Assembly (NCBI GenBank): GCA_022113835.1
Contig: JAILWY010000027.1
Coordinates: forward strand, 6,512,501 to 6,576,500
Direction: 5' to 3'
Length of the DNA stretch: 64,000 nucleotides
From: Atopsyche davidsoni
Taxonomy: Eukaryota; Arthropoda; Insecta; Trichoptera; Hydrobiosidae
In this document: piece by piece, positions 52,660 through 64,000 of the stretch
Layout: each line of letters starts with the position of its first letter
How positions within the stretch are numbered: the stretch's first letter is position 1
Program-made: the position numbers and the translations under genes
The notes under the pieces: generated by a model
The model's database searches: none
What the model was told of the DNA's origin: nothing
Seen by the model: the letters and a program-made list of their open reading frames with translations, nothing else

Positions 52660-52800
52660 AACAAATGCCATTAAAAGCAGCCGGCCGCCATGTTGGCCGG
52701 GAGGAGCGGCGGAGCTCCCCATTGGTCGGCAGAAACCGACAGCTGACATGAAATATGCACCCGGTCGGTGCCGAGTCACTACTTGCTGCCGTCGGTAAAA
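52660..52800. promoter_or_regulatory. GC-rich patch with a near-perfect YY1/PHO-type site
   Basis: GCCGCCATGTTGG at 52684-52696 fits the vertebrate YY1 / insect PHO consensus well. GC-rich blocks surround it. No exon was recognised. Confidence 0.4.
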
Positions 52801-52939
52801 ATAAAAATCAATCTCACACACTCGGTTAATTTTAAATCTTAAAATGGTAGATTTGTGTCAACTAGAAATGCTATGCCTCAAAATATTAACTTTTCAATGA
52901 TGCTTTTATTTTATTTGATCTTCTTTATATATTTAATAT

Positions 52940-53071
52940 ATATTTATCCTCGGCCAGTCTTACTAATTCCGACTTCTAGCCACTGACGTAAATTCCGTAT
53001 CCACGTAATCTTCCTCGTTTCAATGCACCTTTTTCTTTCTATTTTTTCTTGTACAATTAACTGTGAGATGC
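52940..53071 (-). mobile_element. LINE 3'-end fragment, copy 3
   Basis: The minus strand encodes WIRNLRQWLEVG as in copy 2, then loses frame through a small deletion. It aligns with copy 2 into the more upstream part. It is 5'-truncated and lacks the GAA tail. Confidence 0.6.
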
Positions 53072-54478
53072 TTATTTATTGTTTTGATAGGTATGGCTAA
53101 AAAGGTACGGTTATTTGCGCATTCTGCGTTGAACTCTCGTATTTCCTATGGTATTTCAAATTCACCCATAAATCCATATTAGCTGTTTCAATATATTTTT
53201 TTAATTAAATACAAATATGAATCTTTTGGAGTCAAAAAAAGTTAAAGTTGATGTATAGAGACTATAAATATATTATTTTATATTTAAATACCAATATTCC
53301 AGCACAGCAATTAAATTTTCTTTAGTTGATATTTTTATAAGACAAAAAAAAAATGAAAGAACAATTAATATAGATGGTTATTGCGAAAAAATAAAACGTA
53401 GAAAGTGAGTAATAAAAATATTATGTACAATATACAAATAATGTTGGTGGGCATTAAATATCAATTAAAATGTTGATAGTAAGTAATTATTAAATATTTT
53501 TATTATCTTCTATTTTAAATATTTATCTGTTGTCATTTAAATAAGAATAACACCAAAAATACTTTTTATTTTCCAATACTTTAAATTATATTTTGTCATT
53601 TTTTTTATCAATGATTTCGAAAACATCATTATTTAATATAAAAAAAATTTGATTTCAAAGTTTAAATTTTTTATTAGCCCTTCATTGGCTTTTTTTTGAT
53701 ACTAGTCAAAATTAACCGTAAATACTGATAAAAAGAACAAATAACCTACGGACTCAAATATGTTATGTACTTAGTATTTGTAGAGCTGTATAACTAAAAT
53801 TAAAATGCCATGATATATAATTGATAACAATCATTGATTCAATAGTCAGTTATGATAATTAAGACGCGAAAAAATTGTATATGAAAATCAGTTTATATTA
53901 GTATTTAAAATATTCATTTTAAAAATCAAACATTGAAATATACATTATTTTTAAAGGGTATAAAGTTTCGGTACACTTTTTTTCCGCAAAAAAGGAAAGC
54001 TGTTTCAAAAAGATAAAATAATACATTTTTGAAGTAGGATTGTAAACATTATCACCTCTACAGTATAATTTATTAAAATCAAGTTGTGCATCAAATTCCT
54101 GAAAAATAATTTTATAAATATTTTTACAAATTTGTTATGAAAAGGTATATAGATAATATTGTTTTTTTTTTTTTTTTTAGAAATAAAGATTTTTTTGTAT
54201 GATAGTTCTTGTGGAATCATGAAACAGGGTCAATAATGCAGTAATAATTTAATGGGATGATTTTCTCTTTTTTTAGTCCTGTAGAGAATTCAACACTAAG
54301 TACACTTTAAAATTATAAAAAAATAGCATAAAGTGCTATTTTTCTAATTGAGACAATCTAAGTGAATCATTAACAGTATAGGCTTTAGACTTATTGAGCA
54401 AATAAGACATTGAGTAATCCGTGTTGTTAAAGTAATTTATTGTGCTTGTCAATCATTCTGTAACAGATTGGGTATATA

Positions 54479-54560
<82 letters not shown>

Positions 54561-54689
54561 AATATATATTTATGCTTCTATTTTTTTCTTTAAATTAATG
54601 CTTTATAATTTTTATGTGTCGGTTAAAATGAACTCTAAGCTTCACACATTTAATATTTAAAAAAATAATAACAAAATACCTTTTATAAA
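53072..54689. other. AT-rich tract with a long TA microsatellite
   Basis: A TA repeat of about 90 bp spans roughly 54472-54560. No gene is supportable. Confidence 0.6.
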
Positions 54690-54842
54690 TCTACCCATAC
54701 TCGTTGCGACACAATAGAATACAATGATTAGCCTATAGCGTACACTTTTGTGTTGTTTTTTTAAAATACAAAAACACTTACAATAAAAGGACGCTATTGG
54801 CTAATCACCATTTTCGGTTGAGTTGCAGCATGCTTAGGCAGC
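54690..54842. mobile_element. MITE copy 2
   Basis: The left arm has CTCGTTGCGACACAA, then GATTAGCCTATAGCGT. The right arm, inverted, has ACGCTATTGGCTAATCACC, then CGGTTGAGTTGCAGC and TAGGCAGC. Arms of about 50 bp enclose a short AT-rich centre. There is no coding capacity. Confidence 0.6.
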
Positions 54843-56570
54843 TTAAGTAAGCAAACCAATGACAACTAAAATTATGGTGATGAAAATGGTTATTTAATTA
54901 AAGAGGGGGTGAACCCTCATCTGTAAGAGTTAGGGTTGCGCCACGTGGCTTATGTACCCTATACGAATAGTTTGGATACATTAACCAAAATATTTTTTTA
55001 CTTATCTCATTTAACATTACAGGCACATGAAATATACCCTATTCGTCATGAAAGACTTTTTTGAGATAACCTACCAGCTTCTTTAATAATAAAAAAATAA
55101 TTCAAAAAAAACCCATCCCTTTGGCCATGATAAAAAAATATTAAATAGAAGCTTTTTAAAAGTTTAAACTGATTGAAAATGTTGTTTAATTTTGTAATGC
55201 TGAGAGAACGAATAATATAAAAAAATCTAATACCCAAAAGTGACTCTAATACAAATCTAATACATTAATCAGTGGCGTGCAGTGGGTTTCAAAGCAGGCC
55301 TCAGTTTGATGACAGCTGATTTAAATATGATGATTATTTCTTTCTTAAATATGTATTGTTACACATTGTTCAGATGCCATATGCATGAGTCCTTTGGATC
55401 GCAACGTGGGTCGGAAGGTAATAATTCCTTAAGTGCCCACTAACCCTCGTGCGGACTGTTAGCTTCTCCATCCTAAGTAATTATTACAGTACAGGTATAA
55501 TGAGATGCTGTATACTTATCGCAGCCCAGCAGGCCGCCTTGTTAGGAGAACATGAACCTCCCGTCCATAAATACAACACTACCAAGTGCCATAACCAATC
55601 ATAAAAGGTTGGTAGATTCACTCAGAAACGGAGTTTACTATCATATTTATGTAACGGAGAGTGATTTTTTAATGGGTATCGTAAGCCATAAATTATATAC
55701 GTTACTTTGTCACAGTGCTAATGTATGGGAGGCCTCTTAGTTGATCCATTCGTGATTTGTGGGACTTTTTCATTGCAAGTGATGGCTTGTAAGAATTTGT
55801 GGTCTAAAAAGTAATATCAAAGGTACATGTCTACCTATTTGTAAGCCAACCCTTAAAAATATGCTTTATTTTCAGTGTGATACATACAATTAATTGATTA
55901 TACTTGTTATTGCTTGATATTTTAATACTATAGAATATTTGATATTTCATATGCTTTAAAGTTGGACTGTTGGTATATTGGCTCAATGGCTACGGAATTT
56001 CACACGAGTTCGGCAATAGAGATTCCCTCTTTGAGCGAATAAGGAATAGCGAACTGAAAATGGCGTATACCAAATGGCGAATGGTGAACGACACAGAACA
56101 TACACTGCAAGGCACACATCACACGATACGGCACATAACTGCCGCGTATGATTTGTTTGCACGTCATTATGGGCGAATTTGGAAGGCATCATTAACTCTG
56201 CTGCACGACCTGCTCCAGTCATCATCTGGCCCGGCGAGCACCTACCGAGGGAAGGAGGGTATTCGTAGAAATGCGAAATATTTAGAATAGTTATTAGATT
56301 AAAAGAATTAAAAAATATGTAAGATTTTTATTTAAATTATCAATAAGTTTTTTCTATTCTTCTTATTGGATAAACGTCAAAATGTTAGTACTATTACGAT
56401 AAGATTTTAAACGTGGCTACGAAATAAGTTAATTGTCTCTTTTTAGAATAACATATCTCTTGTACAAACTATTTGCTATTGTTGACCATAATAATTAACT
56501 AAGGTCACATGTATCGCAATGAAAGTATAATAAAAAAAAACAAAAAAATGGTGTAAAAATAGGAATATAT
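54843..56570. other. Non-coding with an unassigned open frame
   Basis: CAGTGGCGTGCAGTGG at 55271 resembles a dispersed repeat end; CAGTGACGTGCA at 4171 and an inverted copy near 52430 are similar. A plus-strand frame at 55970-56290 (106 codons) has a fairly protein-like composition but no family, no splice support and no Kozak support. I do not call it a gene. Confidence 0.35.
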
Positions 56571-56900
56571 AGCGACAATTTACATTGTTTTAATTTCGTA
56601 TTATCTCCACTGAAGCTGAAAGGGTTAGCGCGACACCTTTCCTCCTCATCCAAACCCTTCGCAGTATATTTTTGCCAATTTTATGAAACACGCTTCAGGT
56701 AGTAAAATGTAAAATGCCGGGCCGTAAACACTTTACAGCGCGCGATACACGTCAAATATTAAAACCCACCCCCAGGGGGTGTGCCGCGGGAGGCGGAGAG
56801 GGGAGAGCGCGGGGATGAGGCACCCCCTCCCCCCTCCGCAATCCCCGACTACATCTACCAGGCGGAAAATTCTACTCCAAAGAAAATAGCTGGCTCAACC
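56571..56900. promoter_or_regulatory. GC-rich island
   Basis: Contains CCCCCAGGGGG, GGGCCGTAAACAC and a G/A-rich run (GGCGGAGAGGGGAGAG) that could bind GAGA-type factors. No convincing exon was found. Confidence 0.3.
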
Positions 56901-58270
56901 CAAAATAAAAAAAATGCAATTACACCCTCGGTTATATCTGCGACAATTTTAATTAAAATTCTAGAGTAATAAAAATCCCACTGGTTTTTTGCAAGCTTTT
57001 TTTATGCATGCAGACCTAAAAAGTTTGTTTCCACATTGAATAAATAATACATGCTTAATTTAATTGTAAAATGTTACAACCAAATAAATTTGTTTTAAAG
57101 TGTTTTCTTTTCCAAAACAAATATTTTAATTTTTGAAAGGAATTACGAAAATTCTTGAAACATTTTTATTAACAAAATAAACAATTTTTCGTAAAAATGC
57201 TTTCTGTGAGGTTATTATTTAAAACCATGCGTCGCAGGTACTTATTGGAAAAGTATTGATCCTTATTTTTGAAAATCTAACACATTTTAACGAGCCGCAT
57301 CTCTTAAAAATGATATAATTATTTAATACATTTAATATTTTTGGCAGAAAAGACTTAAAAGAACTATTTTAGTGAAATATGTTTATTGTTATTCCAACTT
57401 TTGCCAAAAGTTCTCCCAAACCATTTTCTGGTGAAATTATTAGCTTCAAATCGATACAAGTTGAAATAATATAACTAAAATATTATAATAGTTAAAAATC
57501 CTTTGTACGCTATGTCCTTAAATGTGATATATAAACCAGATGAGTCACAGCGGGGCTGCAGTGAATGCCATAGTTTGGTATTTAAAAATCTTTTATTGTC
57601 CCCGCTGAAAAGAAAATGACATTTGCCTTGGGCAGCAGTTTTATTTTGGATGATAAAACTTTTATTGGTGTTAATGTAGCTTCGAACGGCATTTAAAGAA
57701 GTGATTAGGTGTTAAAACGTAGGCTATCGGTGTCTCCTCTCAAAACTGAAGTAATTTATAATCTTGTTGATACACGAATAAAAGCACTTCTATTATTATA
57801 ATGGCGCCTAAATGATAATTACTATGACTTGTATTATTTATAAGATGTTTTCGGCTATAAAATGAAATAAATACTTGAATTAATTGAGCGAGACTAAACT
57901 GATTCATCATCCAAAGCTGTTAAGTTACTGAAAATAAAACCACTTTTTAAAAAATTGATGGTAAGAATAATAATTATGAAAATAGCTAAAAAAATATAAA
58001 AATCAAGTGATCACGATATAGTAATTTTTGGAAACGTTAAAAATTAATTTTAAGCCGTATCAAACATTCCCGTTTATTTTCTTATCAATATAATATTTTA
58101 CTGAACCAATTGGCGGATTTCATATCCTCTAAACTACAATTCATCTACCATGATATATATGAGTTCAACGTCAAGAAATTTTTTTAAAGTTTTTGAAACA
58201 AAACTTTATTTAAATTTATGCAAAACAATACAAAATACGTTTTAAACAAAAGCTGAGAACATTTCCGACT
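56901..58270. other. AT-rich non-coding tract
   Basis: Nothing supportable was seen. Confidence 0.5.
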
Positions 58271-58580
58271 CAAAGTTGTCTGCTAAAAAGTGAAACTCAC
58301 AGGCACCTTGTGCCAACAGAGCTGGCCATTGTACTCATTTGGAGAAGCCCCGAGCTTTTGTCTATCGCTTAACCCAGTTTTACATATTTATTGGGGCATT
58401 TTTTTTTTGTTTTCTAAAAATATGCAAAAACCCTTTCTGTTGTTTATCCGGGCGAGGGGTGCGCTTTGTGTATTTTTTTATCGCCCTCTTTATGGCGGCA
58501 CAGACTTCTGGATAATGCCGAAAAGGGAAAACACCAGATTGTTTCCTGGAAGAACCGAGAGAAAGAAAAAAAAATGAATT
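58271..58580. promoter_or_regulatory. GC-richer island with TTTATGGCGG
   Basis: TCTTTATGGCGGCAC around 58488-58502 repeats the TCTTTATGGCGGAGC of the 45.9-kb island. Open frames on both strands overlap and look like composition effects. Confidence 0.35.
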
Positions 58581-59329
58581 GTAAACACCGACTACTGAAG
58601 CGAGCGGACAAAAAAATATTACGTAAATACTTAAATTCTCAGTCAATGATAGATATATTTGTACTAGAATTATTGTTTCATCTGCAAAACGGAATGTTGT
58701 ACGAGAATATTGACGATCTATACTTATCAAATGCATATCAATATTTATGCCATTTCTTTATAAAAAAAAAAATCAATATTGGTGTCGCTAGCCTTTTGAC
58801 AAATATGATATTTTTGTTATAAGTTACGCAAATGGTTTCTATAAACTCTTATTATTTAAATACTTGTATTGTAAACTTGTAAACTTATATTGTTAAATTA
58901 AGACAATCAACATAAATCTATAAAATTTTAATAGAAACATTTTTTTTTACTTATAAATTAAAAATACTGATCCTTCACATGAAAATATTAAAAAAAGTAT
59001 TTTTAAGTCCTCTAATTGATCGGTTTATTGTTGTTTATAAAAATATAGGGTGTTTCAATAAAATTTTATTGAGAGCATTACAAATGAGATAGTATACGTA
59101 AAAAATGTTATTGCATAACCAAATGTTTGCTAGCTTTAATTAAATCAACTTAAAATTCATGTAATTTCAAATATATTAAAAAAACAAAGTCTACTGTTTG
59201 TGTTCAGATTTGTTTATAATCTTCCTTAACGCTTTTGTATAATATTTTATGGTATTATACAAATTTTGACTTTTAAACTTCAGAGCTCCGATAAATCAAA
59301 GTTTGCACTTACGAACCGTAGACGTTTAG

Positions 59330-59472
59330 AAGCCTATACACGATGCAACACAACCGACAACCAGACAACCGATAGCGTTCTCTTATCTTGGATGTTTTAA
59401 TATAATTTATAAAAGTTAACATCGCAAAATGGGACGCTTGCTGCTCAGTTGTCGCTACGAGTGTAGGCAGCT
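59330..59472. mobile_element. MITE copy 3
   Basis: The left arm reads AGCCTATACACGATGCAACA, then ACCGATAGCGTTC. The right arm, inverted, has GGGACGCTTG, GTTGTCGCTACGAGTG and TAGGCAGC. The terminal sequences match copy 2 and copy 1. Confidence 0.6.
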
Positions 59473-59559
59473 TAACGCTAGTCGAGAAGTCAATAAATTA
59501 AGTTTTACGGCTTTATAAGCATAATACGTATAATATACGGGCGCTTCACGCTTTATTTT

Positions 59560-59730
59560 TTTTTTGGAGCGGCGCATTTCACAAGATGGCCGCCTCCCCT
59601 TCCCGCCCCTCGGTCCCCCGCCCCCTCGCGGCCCGCGCAGACTCTCGGCACCCAACCCAACCTGGGAACGTCTCGGAGGAGGCTGGGAGGATATCGAATA
59701 AATTTCAACTGTCACACTAACCGAGCGCAG
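59560..59730. promoter_or_regulatory. GC-rich island with AAGATGGCCGCC
   Basis: AAGATGGCCGCC at 59583-59594 is a near-ideal YY1/PHO-type site. It is followed by a CCCGCCCC-rich, KLF/Sp1-like stretch. No splice-bounded exon was seen. Confidence 0.4.
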
Positions 59731-59901
59731 CCGGGCTAAACCAGCGGATTCAGATATTTCATATTACAACAAAGATAATCTAAAGCTGGTGCTTACTGAA
59801 TTATTTTGCATTGTTTATTGGATCAAAACTAACAATCACCAACAACAAATAAAAAAAACATCTTAAATGAGAGAACATCATTGAATAATTACCACTTGGA
59901 G

Positions 59902-59947
59902 TCGGATATGTTATATGGTATTTTTTAGTATCATATAACATATCCGA
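59902..59947. repeat. Hairpin with 16-bp perfect stem
   Basis: TCGGATATGTTATATG and its exact reverse complement are separated by 14 bases. It could be a small MITE remnant or an RNA hairpin. Confidence 0.85.
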
Positions 59948-60839
59948 GTAAGATTTGCTGTTCAGAGATCAATTACTATGGAGTTTCAAGTCCGAATACA
60001 GCTGAGAAAAATTAAATAAATACAGTTTATTTAGAGATTGGAACTTTATTGTATTCCACTAATAAAATATTAATAATATTCAAAGCTTATTATGGGCAAG
60101 GTTTTCCATGATATATTAACTTCAAAAAATAAAAGTGTGATGGAGTTGAGTCAACAGTACATTTTTATTTTTTTGAACATGTGTTCACTTCCAAAAAATG
60201 TTCAAAATTTAGCAATATTTTTGATGTCAATTATTACAGAATTTAACTTTTCTTAAATATTCATATATTCGGTAAAACAAAAATAAAGTAAGGTAAACTA
60301 TTACTATGAAGAGGTTTAACATTATAATTTATTGAATATAATGTAAAATAAAAGTAATTGCTATATTGGGATTAAAACATTGAAAATTATTATAAATACT
60401 ACTACGCCTTTGCACAAGTCGTGTGTTTATAAAACAACGATTAATCTAAATGCAAGCAGGTTTATAAATCATTCTAAATTTTATGGCGTTAATAAATTAT
60501 ACATCCTCGGCCATAAACATGTCAATAATCCAGCAAGTTTTCTTTTAGTCAAAAATTTACCTAAATCGGTACTAAAATAACAAATCTTGATTCAAGTCGC
60601 AGTGTCCTTGCATTTAAATTTACGTGAAAACTGTTAATATAAAACTACACAAATGTAAAAATTAGCAAGTCACCGAATATTTAATTGCTCAATTACATTA
60701 TTTCCTCATATATAAATAATTAATATGTTTCTGTTAATTTACATGACTGGGGTTGGCAAAATCGAATCAACAAAAACTAAAGTTTGATTCTTATCATATA
60801 GTGTGCTTGAAACTTGCAGTCAGGACACGAGGTCTGCGT

Positions 60840-61170
60840 TAGTATGTATCCTGACCATTGTATCCTGGCGAGTGGGAGAGTGGGAGAGTGGGAGCGTTGC
60901 CGACCCCTGGCAGTAACAGGATGCCTGTTCGCAGCGGGCCGCCTGAGAGCATTCAATATGCGAGCATATACGAACACGCGGACGTGCCTATATGCCTGTG
61001 CGTCCATAAACACCCGAGCGCCTTTGTGAGGGGACCGGGCGAGAGAGAGAGGGAGTGATGCGGCCCGGCGGGGAAAAGCGGGAGAAAAAACCCGAATGAA
61101 AGTCGTAAAACTAGTTCTTGGGTCCTGTGTTTGGCAGAGCGGACTCGGCAAGAATGCCAAGTAGACTATA
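60840..61170. promoter_or_regulatory. GC-rich island with GAGA run and short repeat
   Basis: Begins with three copies of an 8-bp GTGGGAGA unit (about 60871-60894) and contains GCGAGAGAGAGAGGGAG near 61040, a GAGA-factor-type site. Overlapping frames on both strands are not protein-like. Confidence 0.4.
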
Positions 61171-62990
61171 CAGCTTCACTCGAACTGATGCCTCAAATAT
61201 TTAATTTTTAATTAAATAGGACTATTTCATGTCGAGACAAGTTCAAATTTCGAAATGTTTTTATTTTTAAACACTGTATTTCTCTAACTGTACTCCTTTA
61301 CTTGAACCTGAACTGTAAAACTTATCTTACTACACTGTAGCACTGTAGAACTTAATTTATACATTTATAAATATACTAAACACAATTTTTTTTACAGTGA
61401 ATGACTGTTAAATTTACTATAAAAACATCTTAAAAGCCTGCAAGAAAGTGTTAATATGAAAATGGTTATTGGCTAAAAATCCAAAATAAATAAAATATTT
61501 ATAAAAAATATGAATATTGAGAAAAAACAAATTCATGTGATAGTATAAAATCAATATTTTATTTATTATCAGCTTTTAATATAAAAAAGGCATATTACTA
61601 AAAGATTAACTGATATCTCGATTTAGGTGTATACAACGTCAACTCACTAATCATTCATTATTCTTATACATCATGAGTATACATACGTAAAAACAAATAT
61701 ACGTATAATATGTATTCGTACACGCAAATATGGAATCATACACAAACAACAATATATAATATTAAGGAAAATAAGTAAAAAAATATAATTTAACAAATAA
61801 CAAGCCAGATTAGAAAGAGGCAACTGGACTTATTTATAATAGAAAAGCAGAATCAAAGGGAGCTTTATTTTTAATAATTTTATTTTTACAGTTTGGGACA
61901 TCCTGTATTGGTGGGTTGGTAGAAAAGTTTCTTGGTTGTATTATGCGTTCTCTTATTGAATAAACTTTATCAGCGGATATAGGATTAGCTGTCGATTAGG
62001 TTCACTTAGCTAGATTGAACAATGCCGTGATCGGACACAAACTACTCTAGGACTACACCTAATCGCGTACTATAAGCAACAAAAATAAATACTTAAAATA
62101 ATAAGTAAATATCAACATCAAATTTATTGCAAAAATAATTTATCGCTGATTTGTTAAAATATGCCACGCTCATCAACTTTATTTTGCTGTTTAAAATCTA
62201 GAAACTCTTTCGCGAAATTTCTTGTTTGACATTCAAAAGTCAGTACATGAAAAAATATAATACTTAAGGATATAATTATTTCAAGCAAAGTATAAATTAA
62301 AAATAATATAAATTTTATTTTATAGTATATAATATATATCATACCATATTTATTAAATAAGCACGAACATATTTTGTGTTTCTAATATATTTTATAATAA
62401 CCAGTATAAAAGTTTTCAAAATTAAGTTTATTGCTTATTATAGTTTTCAATTTGTTTTCTGGATAATGAATATTTAAAATAAATTGAATCTGTATTTTAT
62501 TGTTGATTTATCATAATTTTAAAAATTATTATTTGTTTGGTTATGAATTCATAAATAATAAGTCTTTTCAATGTTTTAAATGACTATTCGTAAGAAACCT
62601 GCTCAAAAATAAGGCCTAAGTTTTTGCCTATAATAATAATAAAATAAATGAAATGCTATTTATTTATTCTCAAAATATTTTATCTTACAGTTTCGAGCTT
62701 ATAATGAAATAAACATTGCTTAACCGAAGGAATACACTAAAATCAGTGTTAAATAATATAATTCATCAACCCATTTTAACAAGATTTAAAATATATTTAA
62801 AGTATATAAAAAAAATTTGGTAAGAAATAATAAGATGTTAATTTAAACAAATCGAAAGTACTGAGAGAAAACATTCATTAAATATATAAGTGTAATGAGT
62901 ACCACCGACATAAAAAAGTTGTATTTTTTACAGAGAAGGTGGGTATTTCTAGATAACAGTAAACTATAAAAGACGAACCTAAATAAAGCC
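61171..62990. other. AT-rich non-coding tract
   Basis: Nothing supportable was seen. Confidence 0.5.
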
Positions 62991-63160
62991 TTAAAGCTCC
63001 CTTAAAAGCTAGGGGAGGGCGAAAATGCTGAATTAGCTGGGCGCTGCGATGGAGCGATGGAGGTTCTTGGTTCTTCCCGGGCGCGTTTGGCTCCATCGAT
63101 TTTCTGCCTCCCACGCCCTCCGCACCCCTCGAGAGACCCACGCTTCAGGTAGGGGTGAGA
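62991..63160. promoter_or_regulatory. GC-rich patch
   Basis: A short GC-rich block with GCGATGGAGCGATGGAGG and CCCGGGCGCG and no exon signals. Similar in style to the other islands. Confidence 0.3.
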
Positions 63161-64000
63161 AACCATATATTTTTGTTAAATAATATTTATATATTTATTA
63201 AATTTAAACATGGCCATGAAAGTAAGACTCCTTCAAGACTTTTATATAATTTAAAAGTTTGCTGCCTCAATTATGCTAACAAGCGAGAAAAAATATAAAC
63301 TTTTGAAATTTGTTAACTCTAAAAAAAACTTTTTTTTTCAATTGTAAATAGTCGTGATTTGAAAATGAAACTAAACCGCCCTAAAGAATAGATTTAATAA
63401 TTTATAACGCCGATTTTAAGCTTCATGGTGGTTTAAAAAAAAAAACTAATATAGTATGTACTCGGATAGTAAGAGCTATTTCAGTTTAGATAGATAATAT
63501 TTAATTTAAGAAATACCATGTCTTATTTTAATTAAGTAATATTTTATTGAATACAAAATATGGGTTGACTAAGCATGTATTCTGTCCCACAATCCCCTGC
63601 CAACTCAGCAAGCTGAGTGCTTTTTACTTCTTCCCCTTTCCGCCATCCCCAACCCCCTCTCCCCTCTCTACGCCAAATAAAAATACAAGCCACCCTATGG
63701 CATTTATTAAAATATTAATATTAATATTCTGAGATTTTCAAAGTTACATGATGAAAAAAACATATATTTTAATACAAAACAAAAAATACTGATTTATGTT
63801 ACCGCTTGTCTAATTCACTACTATTTTTTAATTTTAAATTATTGCTGGCTTATTATTGTATAATTTATAATTCAATGCCATTATTAATTCAACTAAAATC
63901 TATTTAAAAAAGATGGTAAAAATGTTTCATGGTTATATTTTACATATATTTAAACTAAATGCAAATTTGTATTAAATATTTATAAAAATATATTTTTATG
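63161..64000. other. AT-rich non-coding end of the window
   Basis: A C/T-rich patch at 63590-63670 is the only compositional change. No gene is supportable. Confidence 0.5.

Noticed and set aside
55970..56290. 106-codon plus-strand open frame
   Set aside because: Fairly protein-like composition, but no family, no splice sites and no nearby promoter signal. Not enough to call a gene.

Overview
The window is 64 kb of AT-rich eukaryotic nuclear DNA. It has spliced genes with GT-AG introns, poly(A) signals, transposon debris and long non-coding tracts. The protein sequences are insect-like, and a moth or butterfly is the most likely source. That assignment is an inference from the gene sequences, the small introns, a TTAA-flanked piggyBac relic and tRNA-like repeat fragments. 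No species marker was seen.

The left third (1-22.7 kb) is gene-dense. (1) The 3' part of an animal haem peroxidase gene runs on + from 1667. Its last shared exon ends in phase 0 at 7527, and three different C-termini can follow: a read-through stop, a 14-residue exon at 8106, or a 1.9-kb exon (8983-10884) encoding a very acidic Glu/Asp-rich tail with a furin-type RRRKR site. (2) A small three-exon lysine methyltransferase of the METTL21/VCPKMT type lies on + at 12406-13343. (3) A complete 15-exon Tace/ADAM17 sheddase lies on - at 13818-20194, with every intron phase agreeing. It carries two homologous, phase-compatible versions of the exon that encodes the substrate-binding edge strand of the protease domain, which suggests mutually exclusive splicing. 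A decayed piggyBac element sits in the adjacent intron. (4) WDR61/SKI8 lies on + at 20618-22662 and is divergent from Tace across about 420 bp.

The right two thirds (22.7-64 kb) contain no gene I can recognise. This part is an AT-rich desert broken by short GC-rich islands that look like regulatory DNA. Ten ATGGCSG words (the core of PHO/YY1 sites) lie between 31.8 and 60.6 kb, and I found none in the first 31 kb by eye. A possible promoter with a non-coding first exon (33150-33246, +) and an open, splice-flanked exon (32528-32651, +) suggest that much of the desert could be the first intron or regulatory domain of a gene continuing past the right edge. Three copies of a roughly 150-bp terminal-inverted-repeat MITE, three LINE 3'-end fragments, a 192-bp tandem repeat, a perfect 46-bp palindrome and several hairpins are also present.

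The strongest leads are the duplicated Tace protease exon, the peroxidase with an alternative acidic, possibly furin-released tail, and the GC-island desert.
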